Assembly (NCBI GenBank): GCA_946497955.1
Contig: CAMMMH010000016.1
Coordinates: 1-32,012 of the forward strand
DNA from: an uncultured Mycoplasmatota bacterium
Lineage (GTDB): Bacteria > Bacillota_I > Bacilli_A > RF39 > UBA660
DNA length: 32,012 bases
Reading direction: 5' to 3'
The notes beneath the pieces are model-generated. The model was not told the DNA's origin. It searched no databases and worked only from the letters and a program-made list of their open reading frames with translations. Made by a program: the position numbers and the translations under genes. Positions 25,719 through 32,012 of the stretch are shown here, one piece after another; the first letter of the stretch is position 1; each line of letters starts with the position of its first letter.

Positions 25719-27254
25719 TTAATTTAATTGATAAACATATTGTCGATTTCTAAAGGTAAAAACTAAAGATATAGTTTTATCTGTATCTGCATCGTTAGGT
25801 ACACTATAATAAGCATAATTACCATTATAGTTAGAAACCAAAGAACTAGGTGTTATACTCTTACTCTTCCCATTTTTATCTTCATATTTAATTTTAGCAT
25901 ATATATTAGAAAAGTCAACAAAACTTTTTCCAGTAAAATTATTACTTACAAAAGAAATTTCTAAAATTTTATTACTTGATTGCAAAGGTAACTCCATAAT
26001 TGCACAACCAGTATCACTGCAACCATACCTACTATAAGTTGTCTCATTACCAATTTTAACTCCTGTAATAGTCAAAGTAGTTTTATCTTCAAAAGTCATT
26101 TTCTCATTTAAATTAACTGTTGATACTACTTCAATATCTCTAACATCTTTAACATTAAGTTTTGTCTTCTTTAAAATATTATCCATGGAAACATCGCTAT
26201 AATAAAGAACATATTTACTAGGATCAAGAGAAGCATCCACTCTATAAACTAAAATAAACGTTACCTCTTTACCTGAATCCATCTTTCTATCAGGACTATA
26301 ACTATTTCCTAAATCTTTAAATTCATCATACTCACGACTTGTATATTTAAACTGATCACTCTTATTCATAACCCTAAATCTATCCAAATTAATCTTTCTT
26401 TTACTAGCATTATTTTTAACAGTTACATTCAAAATAAGATATGCACTAGAAGAATTAGTAATAATATCTCCTCTACTATCTCGTGTTGTTAAATAACTAT
26501 TATTAACAGTAATATCATAATAATTGGCAGAAAAGGTCGTACCTTCTTGATAAGTTTTATGTAAAATTCCAAAATAATAATATGTATAGCCTGTAATAGA
26601 AACAAAAATAATTATTATAATAGCGTTACAAACTCGTTTATGTTCAAAATAGACATATCTAACATTTCTAAAAAATCTTTTTATATTTCTTGTTATTTTA
26701 TCTTTATCAAACTCTATATTAACTTCAAATTCTTCTCTATCTTCTTCTTTGATATCTAAGTATTCTTCATCTTCTTTAAAACCAAACTTTTTTAAATCTA
26801 TACCAAGAAACCTAATACCAAAAATAATAAATACTGCAAATTGAGGAAGATAAACAATATTTAAAAAATCCCTTCCTGCCATTATTAACTGAATAGAAGA
26901 CAACTCATCATATGAATCAAAGTAACTTTTTATATAAATGAAAAGAGCGATCATAAAAACATATTCAAATATCGGCACAAGATAAACTTTCCAAGGTTTC
27001 TTTTTATAACGCAACAAAACAATTAAAACAATGCTAATAGCAACTACAACAAGCAAGGCAAGTATCAGACCAATACTTATATAATCACTTATAGGTTCAT
27101 AATATGCATTATAACTTTCTGTCTGCAGAAATTCAGCAACAAATGTCCGTAAAGCAATAAACTTATAAAAAATATAAGCACAGATTATTATTAACAATAA
27201 ATGTATTCGTTGAAAATATTGAATTAAAAGAGCATATGGCTTTCTTAAAATCAT
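25719..27254 (-). CDS. Polytopic membrane protein with C-terminal ectodomain, first gene of the cluster
   Basis: 511 aa, family not recognised. Four membrane helices at about 19-38, 58-84, 90-112 and 130-152, an acidic cytoplasmic linker (LDIKEEDREEFEVN), a fifth helix (208-230), and a 280-residue outside domain with two beta-sandwich-like halves (LILNVTVKNNASKRKINLD; LEISFVSNNFTGKS) that resemble DUF4352-type domains. It is the first gene of the minus-strand cluster, with GGGGTG before ATG 27254 and a promoter 29 bases further out. It may be an assembly factor or sensor for the machine, but nothing in the sequence fixes this. Confidence 0.65.
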   Translation of the reverse strand: MILRKPYALLIQYFQRIHLLLIIICAYIFYKFIALRTFVAEFLQTESYNAYYEPISDYISIGLILALLVVVAISIVLIVLLRYKKKPWKVYLVPIFEYVFMIALFIYIKSYFDSYDELSSIQLIMAGRDFLNIVYLPQFAVFIIFGIRFLGIDLKKFGFKEDEEYLDIKEEDREEFEVNIEFDKDKITRNIKRFFRNVRYVYFEHKRVCNAIIIIIFVSITGYTYYYFGILHKTYQEGTTFSANYYDITVNNSYLTTRDSRGDIITNSSSAYLILNVTVKNNASKRKINLDRFRVMNKSDQFKYTSREYDEFKDLGNSYSPDRKMDSGKEVTFILVYRVDASLDPSKYVLYYSDVSMDNILKKTKLNVKDVRDIEVVSTVNLNEKMTFEDKTTLTITGVKIGNETTYSRYGCSDTGCAIMELPLQSSNKILEISFVSNNFTGKSFVDFSNIYAKIKYEDKNGKSKSITPSSLVSNYNGNYAYYSVPNDADTDKTISLVFTFRNRQYVYQLN

Positions 27255-27282
27255 GATTTATGCACCCCTTTATTATAAAAAT

Positions 27283-27311
27283 AGTATAACTTAATTTTTC
27301 CATTTTGAAAA
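27283..27311 (-). promoter_or_regulatory. Promoter of the Tad/T4SS cluster
   Basis: Minus strand TTTTCA (27306-27311), 17 bases, TATACT (27283-27288). The start codon at 27254 is 28 bases downstream of the -10. It is a moderate match; the region is AT-rich, so other hexamers are possible. Its promoter neighbour on the plus strand lies back to back with it. Confidence 0.5.
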
Positions 27312-27318
27312 GTATTTA

Positions 27319-27347
27319 TTGTTTTTATAGTATTAAATTGTTATAAT
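27319..27347 (+). promoter_or_regulatory. Promoter of the thioredoxin-like lipoprotein gene
   Basis: TTGTTT (27319-27324), 17 bases, TATAAT (27342-27347), with TGT directly before the hexamer (extended -10). A ribosome site AAGGAAAG follows at 27352-27359 before ATG 27370. Divergent from the cluster promoter, the two sharing a gap of 115 bases. Confidence 0.65.
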
Positions 27348-27369
27348 ACATAAGGAAAGTAGTGATAAA

Positions 27370-27774
27370 ATGAAAAAGAAAATTAAATATTTATTAATAG
27401 GAATACTAGTTTTAATATTAACAGGGTGCTCTAGTAGCAAGGTTATTACTGATATTGATTATAGCAAATTAGAAGAAATGATTGATAATAAGGAAAGCTT
27501 CATTCTAGAAGTTGTTCAAACAGGTTGTTCTCACTGTGAAGAATTTTCTCCAAGATTTAAAGCTGTTTTAAAGACAAATGATGAAGAAGCTTATTCTCTT
27601 AATTTATATAATATGACAGATGAAGAAAGAAAAAAGTTTAATGAACTGACAACTAGTGTATCAGGAACACCTACTGTTTTATATTTTGAAGATGGCAAAG
27701 AAACATCACACAAAATAAATGGAGCAGTATCTAATGAAAAGATAGAAGAATTTTTAGAGAAGATAAAAAAATAA
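27370..27774 (+). CDS. Thioredoxin-fold lipoprotein
   Basis: 134 aa. Lipoprotein signal peptide with lipobox LTGC (Cys 20), then a thioredoxin fold: the strand FILEVVQTGC, the redox motif CSHC (C53, C56), and the cis-Pro loop GTPT (P101). The first strand and the CxxC helix (EEFSPRFKAVL) fit TlpA/TrxA-like proteins, here anchored on the outer face of the membrane. A likely role is thiol-disulfide exchange on exported proteins. It is the only plus-strand gene in the window, transcribed away from a cluster with many secreted cysteine-containing proteins; that link is suggestive but not shown. It ends in a terminator shared with typA. Confidence 0.87.
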   Translation: MKKKIKYLLIGILVLILTGCSSSKVITDIDYSKLEEMIDNKESFILEVVQTGCSHCEEFSPRFKAVLKTNDEEAYSLNLYNMTDEERKKFNELTTSVSGTPTVLYFEDGKETSHKINGAVSNEKIEEFLEKIKK

Positions 27775-27806
27775 ATAGACTATAACAAAGCCTATTTATT
27801 TTTTTT
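27765..27806. terminator. Bidirectional terminator between the lipoprotein gene and typA
   Basis: AATAAATAG (27770-27778), 13-base loop, CTATTTATT (27792-27800), followed by six T on the plus strand (27801-27806) and preceded by six A (27765-27770) that give T on the minus strand. The perfect nine-base-pair stem overlaps both stop codons, so it can end both converging transcripts. Confidence 0.8.
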
Positions 27807-29606
27807 AGCATCTACTTTCTTTCTTTCTTCGGTATTTAAAATACGTTTTCTAAGCCTAATAAAGTTAGGTGTTACTTCTACAAGTTCATCTGAATTAATA
27901 TAGTCAAGGGCATATTCTAAGGTAATAGGACGAGGTCTTTTTAAAACCACAGTATGATCACTTCCTGCAGCACGCATATTTGTTAGTTGTTTACCTTTAA
28001 CAACATTAACTGCAAGGTCATTATCACGATTACATTCTCCTATTATCATACCTTCATATACTTCTGTACCAGGTTCAATAAACATAGTTCCTCTATCTTC
28101 AAGGTTACCAATAGAGTAAGCAGTTGCACTACCATTTTCAACTGAAACTAAAACACCAAGTTTACGTTCTCCAATATCTACGTTTTCATATGGTTTATAT
28201 TCACTAAAGGTATGATTCATAATTCCATATCCCTTAGTCATAGTCATAAAGTCAGTAGAAAAACCAATAAGTCCACGAGATGGAATACTATAGTTAAGTC
28301 TAACTTGATTTTCAAAGTTAGTCATATTTTCCATTACTCCACCACGAGTTCCAAGATGTTCAATAACACTACCAACAACATCTTCTGGAACTTCTATTTG
28401 TAACTCTTCCCAAGGTTCACACTTAACACCATCTATTTCCTTAATAATTACTTTAGGTTTAGATACTTCAAGTTCAAATCCTTCACGACGCATATTTTCT
28501 ATTAATATACCAAGATGTAATTCACCACGACCTGAAACAAGAAAACTATCACTACCAGCAGGTTCAACTCTTAAAGAAACGTCTTTTTGGGTCTCACGAA
28601 TTAATCTTTCTTCTATCTTACGAGCTGTTAAAATCTTACCATCGCGACCAACAAAAGGACTAGAGTTAGTTCCAAAAGTCATTTGTAAAGTAGGTTCATC
28701 AATATGAAGGATAGGTAAAGGTAAATTATCTCCCATATTACAGATAGTCTCACCTACTGATATATCAGCAAGTCCTGCAATAGCGACAATGTCCCCTGCT
28801 TCCGCTTCTTCTATTTCAATACGATGATATCCATAATAACCAAATAGTTTTTGAATTCTAAAATTCTTAACAGAGCCATCTAATCTAATACAACTAACCA
28901 TCTCACCTGTCTTAATAATACCATTATGTACACGTCCAATACCAATACGTCCTACAAATTCATTATAATCAAGTAATGCTGGTTGGAATTGTAATGGTTT
29001 AGAATTATCTCCAGACGGAGCTGGTATCTTTTCAATTATTAAATCAAGTAATGGTTCAAATCCTTTTTTCTGAGTACTTATATCATCACTTAAACTACAA
29101 GTCTCATTTAAAGCACTAGCATAAACGACTGGAAAATCTAATTGATCTTCATCTGCACCAAGTTCAATAAATAAATCAAGTACTTCATCAACAACAGCAC
29201 TACATCTTGCACTAGGTTTATCGACTTTATTAATAACAACTATAGGCTTAACTTTAGCTTCAAATGCTTTCTTTAAAACAAATCTAGTCTGAGGCATAGC
29301 ACCTTCATAAGCATCAACAACAAGGATAACACCATCAACCATATTCATAATACGTTCAACTTCTCCTCCAAAGTCAGCATGACCAGGAGTATCAAGAATA
29401 TTAATACGATATCCGTTATAATCTAAAGCTGTTGTTTTAGCAAGAATTGTAATACCACGTTCTTTCTCTAAAGCATTAGAATCCATTGATACATTACTTA
29501 CATCTTCATTATCACGAAACATACCAGATGTTTTTAAAATACCATCTACTAAAGTAGTTTTACCATGATCGACATGGGCAATAATCGCTACATTTCTTTT
29601 TTTCAT
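27792..29606 (-). CDS. typA: TypA/BipA ribosome-binding translational GTPase
   Basis: Housekeeping GTPase related to EF-G that acts in ribosome assembly and stress or cold adaptation. 604 aa from ATG 29606: G1 AHVDHGKTT, switch I ERGITILAK, G3 DTPGHADFG, G4 NKVDKP, then EF-G-like domains 2, III and V and the TypA-specific C-terminal domain ending VEVTPNFIRLRKR. Length is normal (about 600-615 in the family). A start three codons earlier (GTG 29615) would lie on the ribosome site TTGGAG, so ATG 29606 is used. It marks the flank as core chromosome, not mobile DNA. Confidence 0.97.
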   Translation of the reverse strand: MKKRNVAIIAHVDHGKTTLVDGILKTSGMFRDNEDVSNVSMDSNALEKERGITILAKTTALDYNGYRINILDTPGHADFGGEVERIMNMVDGVILVVDAYEGAMPQTRFVLKKAFEAKVKPIVVINKVDKPSARCSAVVDEVLDLFIELGADEDQLDFPVVYASALNETCSLSDDISTQKKGFEPLLDLIIEKIPAPSGDNSKPLQFQPALLDYNEFVGRIGIGRVHNGIIKTGEMVSCIRLDGSVKNFRIQKLFGYYGYHRIEIEEAEAGDIVAIAGLADISVGETICNMGDNLPLPILHIDEPTLQMTFGTNSSPFVGRDGKILTARKIEERLIRETQKDVSLRVEPAGSDSFLVSGRGELHLGILIENMRREGFELEVSKPKVIIKEIDGVKCEPWEELQIEVPEDVVGSVIEHLGTRGGVMENMTNFENQVRLNYSIPSRGLIGFSTDFMTMTKGYGIMNHTFSEYKPYENVDIGERKLGVLVSVENGSATAYSIGNLEDRGTMFIEPGTEVYEGMIIGECNRDNDLAVNVVKGKQLTNMRAAGSDHTVVLKRPRPITLEYALDYINSDELVEVTPNFIRLRKRILNTEERKKVDAKKNK

Positions 29607-29634
29607 ACTTATCACACTCCAAAATACGTTCTAA

Positions 29635-29643
29635 ATTATATCA
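29635..29643 (-). promoter_or_regulatory. Extended -10 promoter of typA
   Basis: Minus strand TGATATAAT (TG-A-TATAAT, hexamer 29635-29640). The -35 position falls on the terminator hairpin of the upstream gene and has no good match. The ribosome site and start follow within 30 bases. Confidence 0.6.
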
Positions 29644-29650
29644 CAGATTA

Positions 29651-29676
29651 AAGAAAAATACTAGAGTTTTCTAGTA
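29651..29676 (-). terminator. Terminator of the AAA ATPase operon
   Basis: Minus strand TACTAGA, loop AAAC, TCTAGTA, then TTTTTCTT. The seven-base-pair stem at 29659-29665 with 29670-29676 follows the stop of the gene at 29698 by 22 bases. Confidence 0.65.
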
Positions 29677-29697
29677 CTTTATCTTTTTTATAACATA

Positions 29698-30099
29698 CTA
29701 AATTTTTACAAGCAATGAATATACTTCCTCATTTATTTTATTACCATCTAAATTTGAGTAAGTAACAACTACTATGCAGTTACCAGGCAAATTAAATGTA
29801 CTTATTTTTTTATATTTAAGAATTTCAATAAACTTAGTTTGTTCAATTAATGAAATTTTATCTATATTATTAATAATCAACACTACTGGACTCAGTGTAC
29901 TTTTCTTAACCAACTCTTCATACCATGAAGGTGGACAATATTTTAAGTTCTCATAATGTCCATTTAATTCACATCTATCTATATCAGCATTAATAATGAC
30001 AGAATTATCAAAATAATCCATATATTTATTTTGTATTAAAAGTGAAAATAATCCAAGTTCAAGATATTTTTTTAATAAGACTAATTTTTCTTTATCCAT
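29698..30099 (-). CDS. Degenerate AAA+ domain protein lacking Walker A
   Basis: 133 aa, cytoplasmic. I align it by eye with residues of about 290-405 of the ATPase encoded just upstream. PPSWYEELVKK matches PPTWYLNIKEK. VVLIINNIDKIS matches the Walker B IIFFDELTHAP but with Asn-Ile-Asp in place of Asp-Glu-Leu. EILKYKKISTFNLPGNCIVV matches the IVLDHNINGKWNLPLNARIV stretch, including the NLP turn before sensor 1. The N-terminal part has no P-loop, so it should not hydrolyse ATP. It ends where the Arg finger begins. It may be a pseudo-subunit of the same ring, or a relic. The ribosome site is weak (AGAAG), suggesting translation coupled to the gene 14 bases upstream. Confidence 0.7.
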   Translation of the reverse strand: MDKEKLVLLKKYLELGLFSLLIQNKYMDYFDNSVIINADIDRCELNGHYENLKYCPPSWYEELVKKSTLSPVVLIINNIDKISLIEQTKFIEILKYKKISTFNLPGNCIVVVTYSNLDGNKINEEVYSLLVKI

Positions 30100-30113
30100 A
30101 ATATTATTAACTT

Positions 30114-31877
30114 CTATATATTCCTTTTAAGACGTTTTAATCTCTGCTTATTTCCGCTAGCCCACATATTCTCAAATGTAGTAGTTGGTTCATCTCCAAA
30201 TTGTCTCATAAAATCTCTTGCAACTTCAAAATGCTCATCATCAACAAATGATAAACTAGCAGCAGTTGCATAACATTCTGATAAATTCATATCTAGATTT
30301 TTAGAAGAATAATTATGATTAACAACATCCTCTATGCTTATTCCTTTCTGCTTAACAAATTCTATAAAATCATTTGTAAGTTTATTACCAATTAAAGCCC
30401 TAAACATTTCTGGTTCTTTAGTATTATACAATACTTTTGAAGCCATTTCCCACTTTCTAGGATCAGCATTAGCATAATCGCCAGTATATGATGTATTTAA
30501 AACATTTTCACCCATAGCATCTTTATAGGCTACAAATGAATAAATAGCTGGATGAATTTTAGAAGTTTGTTTATCATCAACATAATCTAATCTTTCATAA
30601 CTTTCTTCTGGAGTAATAGCCCATTCTAACCACTTCTCTACCGTAGTATTAATATAAACATGAGCAAATCTATTAAATAATTGTTCAACCATTTCATTAG
30701 CAGAAATTGATTCACTCTTTTCATTACCAGCAGCAACTATTCTAGCATTAAGTGGAAGATTCCACTTACCATTAATGTTATGATCAAGCACAATATTAAA
30801 TAACATATTTTGAAATTCATAAGGAGCATGAGTTAATTCATCAAAAAATATTATATGAATTTTATTAGGCTCTCTTTCACATTTTTCCTTTATATTTAAA
30901 TACCAAGTTGGTGGTACATCTTCCATTTTTTTAGTTTCACTATTATATATACTTTTCCCAATTAAACTTTCTTTGCTAGCATTAGCCAGATATACAATTT
31001 CACAATCTGGATCAAGTTGTTTTACTCTTGATGATTTACCTACACTTGATTTACCATGTAAATACACTGGAATATTACTAATAATGGCCCCTCTTATAAT
31101 TTCTTCTTCTGATAATGACCTAAAATCAAAATTATAAATATTATTAACAGCCTCTTCCCTCAATAATCTTTCCCTATCAGTAAGCATTTCTTTCAACCAA
31201 ATATTCATAATTTTATTTATAAAAAGTTTACCATCGGTATCTTTAGTAGGTATTTCAGGAAATACTATATCAGAAGTTATTGCTATATCATTATTTATAT
31301 CAGCAAACCAATATATTGGGTCAACGCTAAACCATTTTACTGTACCTTTTTCTATTAAAAAATAGTTTCCTTTTTTCCTTAAATCTTGTTTTAAAACATA
31401 ACGAATATATTTTTCATTCTTATATTCATATACAGGATATGAAACTAAATCAATATTATCACCATTCTTAGTAAACAAGGTATATGTTTTTTCTACTTTT
31501 TTTAATTTACCTTTATTATATAAATTTTCTAATTTAGAACTTTCTGAATAAAAACCAGTTCCTTGAGGAAATTCACCACAAGCAACTCTTATAATTCCTT
31601 TACCTAGAAACTTTTTTTCTGAACAAAATGATGATATTAAAGAATATGGTATAACAGGACGAATTATAGCAGAATCTCTAGATAGATAACTCTTTTTACT
31701 ACACCAGTAACTATTATCCTCCTGATGTCCTTTCTCTAAATCACGAGGATATTTAGATGTTTCATAATCAAAATAACGAGAAAATTCACAGCGATAAAAA
31801 GAAGCATAAATTTCTTTTAATAATGGTAACTGACCAGTCCCCCTTTTTTCTTCATCGTTTAAAAGAAAACTATTCAT
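30114..31877 (-). CDS. MoxR/AAA_5-type AAA+ ATPase with YGEYPQ-like N-terminal domain
   Basis: 587 aa, cytoplasmic. The C-terminal half is a AAA+ domain: Walker A GKSSVGKSS at 275-283, PPTWY at 322-326, Walker B IIFFDEL at 342-348, sensor 1 AAGNE at 382-386 and Arg finger FNRF at 401-404. This order fits MoxR/AAA_5 chaperone-type ATPases. The N-terminal 240 residues contain CGEFPQG (100-106), then YTLFTKNGDNIDLVSYPVYEY, and VKWFSVDPIYWFADINNDIAITSDI, which resembles a domain family seen in many gut Firmicutes proteins (DUF6273-like, from memory). Such domains are rare on MoxR ATPases. MoxR proteins usually work with VWA partners; none is seen here. Its only partner in the window is the degenerate protein downstream. 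Target unknown. Confidence 0.82.
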   Translation of the reverse strand: MNSFLLNDEEKRGTGQLPLLKEIYASFYRCEFSRYFDYETSKYPRDLEKGHQEDNSYWCSKKSYLSRDSAIIRPVIPYSLISSFCSEKKFLGKGIIRVACGEFPQGTGFYSESSKLENLYNKGKLKKVEKTYTLFTKNGDNIDLVSYPVYEYKNEKYIRYVLKQDLRKKGNYFLIEKGTVKWFSVDPIYWFADINNDIAITSDIVFPEIPTKDTDGKLFINKIMNIWLKEMLTDRERLLREEAVNNIYNFDFRSLSEEEIIRGAIISNIPVYLHGKSSVGKSSRVKQLDPDCEIVYLANASKESLIGKSIYNSETKKMEDVPPTWYLNIKEKCEREPNKIHIIFFDELTHAPYEFQNMLFNIVLDHNINGKWNLPLNARIVAAGNEKSESISANEMVEQLFNRFAHVYINTTVEKWLEWAITPEESYERLDYVDDKQTSKIHPAIYSFVAYKDAMGENVLNTSYTGDYANADPRKWEMASKVLYNTKEPEMFRALIGNKLTNDFIEFVKQKGISIEDVVNHNYSSKNLDMNLSECYATAASLSFVDDEHFEVARDFMRQFGDEPTTTFENMWASGNKQRLKRLKRNI

Positions 31878-31911
31878 TTATATTTCCCCCAGTACTAATT
31901 AATATATAAAT

Positions 31912-31939
31912 ATAATAGCATCTTAATTAAAATTGTCAA
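31912..31939 (-). promoter_or_regulatory. Promoter of the AAA ATPase operon
   Basis: Minus strand TTGACA (31934-31939, perfect), 16 bases, TATTAT (31912-31917), with TGC before the hexamer. The ATPase start at 31877 is 34 bases downstream of the -10, with GGGGGA as ribosome site. Right of it (31950-32012) I see no gene. Confidence 0.8.
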
Positions 31940-32012
31940 TACTTATCATACCACAAACAGGATAAAATAATGAAAAAAAGTTAAAAAACCGTAGAATCTT
32001 TGATATATAAAG

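Noticed and set aside
1-27254. Integrative conjugative element
   Set aside because: T4SS genes are present, but there is no relaxase, integrase, excisionase or att-like repeat in the window and a core gene flanks it; cannot be excluded until the left side is seen.
1-32012. Mycoplasma-type genetic code (TGA = Trp)
   Set aside because: Trp is encoded by TGG in conserved motifs (PrgI WKGW, VirD4) and TGA ends the VirB4 N-domain gene at 8327-8329 in coupling overlap.
31950-32012. Possible second promoter or small gene at the right end
   Set aside because: TGGTATGAT on the minus strand resembles an extended -10 but lacks a -35, and no open frame with a ribosome site is present; a single ATG at the right runs only four codons.
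1-32012. tRNA, rRNA, CRISPR or riboswitch
   Set aside because: No cloverleaf-like, regularly spaced repeat or long structured leader was found; all gaps are under about 150 bases.

Overview
The DNA is clearly AT-rich, codes densely, uses strong Shine-Dalgarno sites (AAGGAGG type) and encodes a class B sortase, lipoproteins and peptidoglycan hydrolases. This points to a low-G+C Gram-positive bacterium. The overall look (short intergenic gaps, Asn/Lys/Ile-rich proteins, YGEYPQ-like domains) suggests a gut-type member of the Bacilli/Mollicutes-related Firmicutes, but the genus cannot be fixed from sequence alone. TGG encodes Trp and TGA is used as a stop (for example at 8327-8329), so the standard bacterial code applies.

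Region 1 (1-27254, all minus strand, read right to left) is one very long collinear gene cluster of about 25 genes. It starts at a promoter at 27283-27311 and runs off the left edge. Its upstream part is a Tad/Flp-type pilus set: membrane and surface proteins of unknown function (25719-27254, 23867-25705), a class B sortase (23070-23855), a 33-cysteine secreted protein (20282-23083), a pseudopilin-like protein (19819-20280), CpaB, the CpaF/TadA ATPase, TadB, TadC, a 56-aa Flp-like pilin, a TadE-like protein and a TadZ/CpaE-like protein with a broken P-loop. Its downstream part is a type IV secretion (T4SS) set: four paralogous VirB2-like membrane proteins (two with large Cys-containing ectodomains), VirB6-like, PrgI (VirB3-like), a VirB4 split into two genes, an M23 plus glucosaminidase wall hydrolase (VirB1-like role), two small VirB8-like candidates, an NlpC/P60 hydrolase, a lipoprotein, and a VirD4/TraG coupling ATPase truncated by the window edge. 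No relaxase, integrase, transposase or origin of transfer is visible.

Several internal promoters were found, in front of the Flp-like pilin, the VirB2-like set, the second long VirB2-like gene, virB6 and virD4. Two terminator hairpins lie between the VirB2-like genes. The cluster is therefore probably read as one unit with boosted expression at the pilin genes.

Region 2 (27255-29650) is ordinary chromosome: a divergent thioredoxin-like lipoprotein (27370-27774, plus strand) and the housekeeping GTPase TypA/BipA (minus), which share a bidirectional terminator. Region 3 (29659-31939) is a two-gene minus-strand operon. It encodes an AAA+ ATPase of the MoxR/AAA_5 type with an unusual N-terminal domain, and a short protein that looks like a degenerate copy of the same ATPase fold without Walker A. 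It has its own consensus promoter and terminator.

No stretch longer than about 150 bases lacks a gene. The 62 bases right of 31950 hold nothing I can name. No tRNA, rRNA, CRISPR array or insertion sequence was seen. The main interest is the fusion of a Tad pilus and a T4SS into one chromosomal locus that looks like a secretion or surface-appendage machine rather than a conjugative element.
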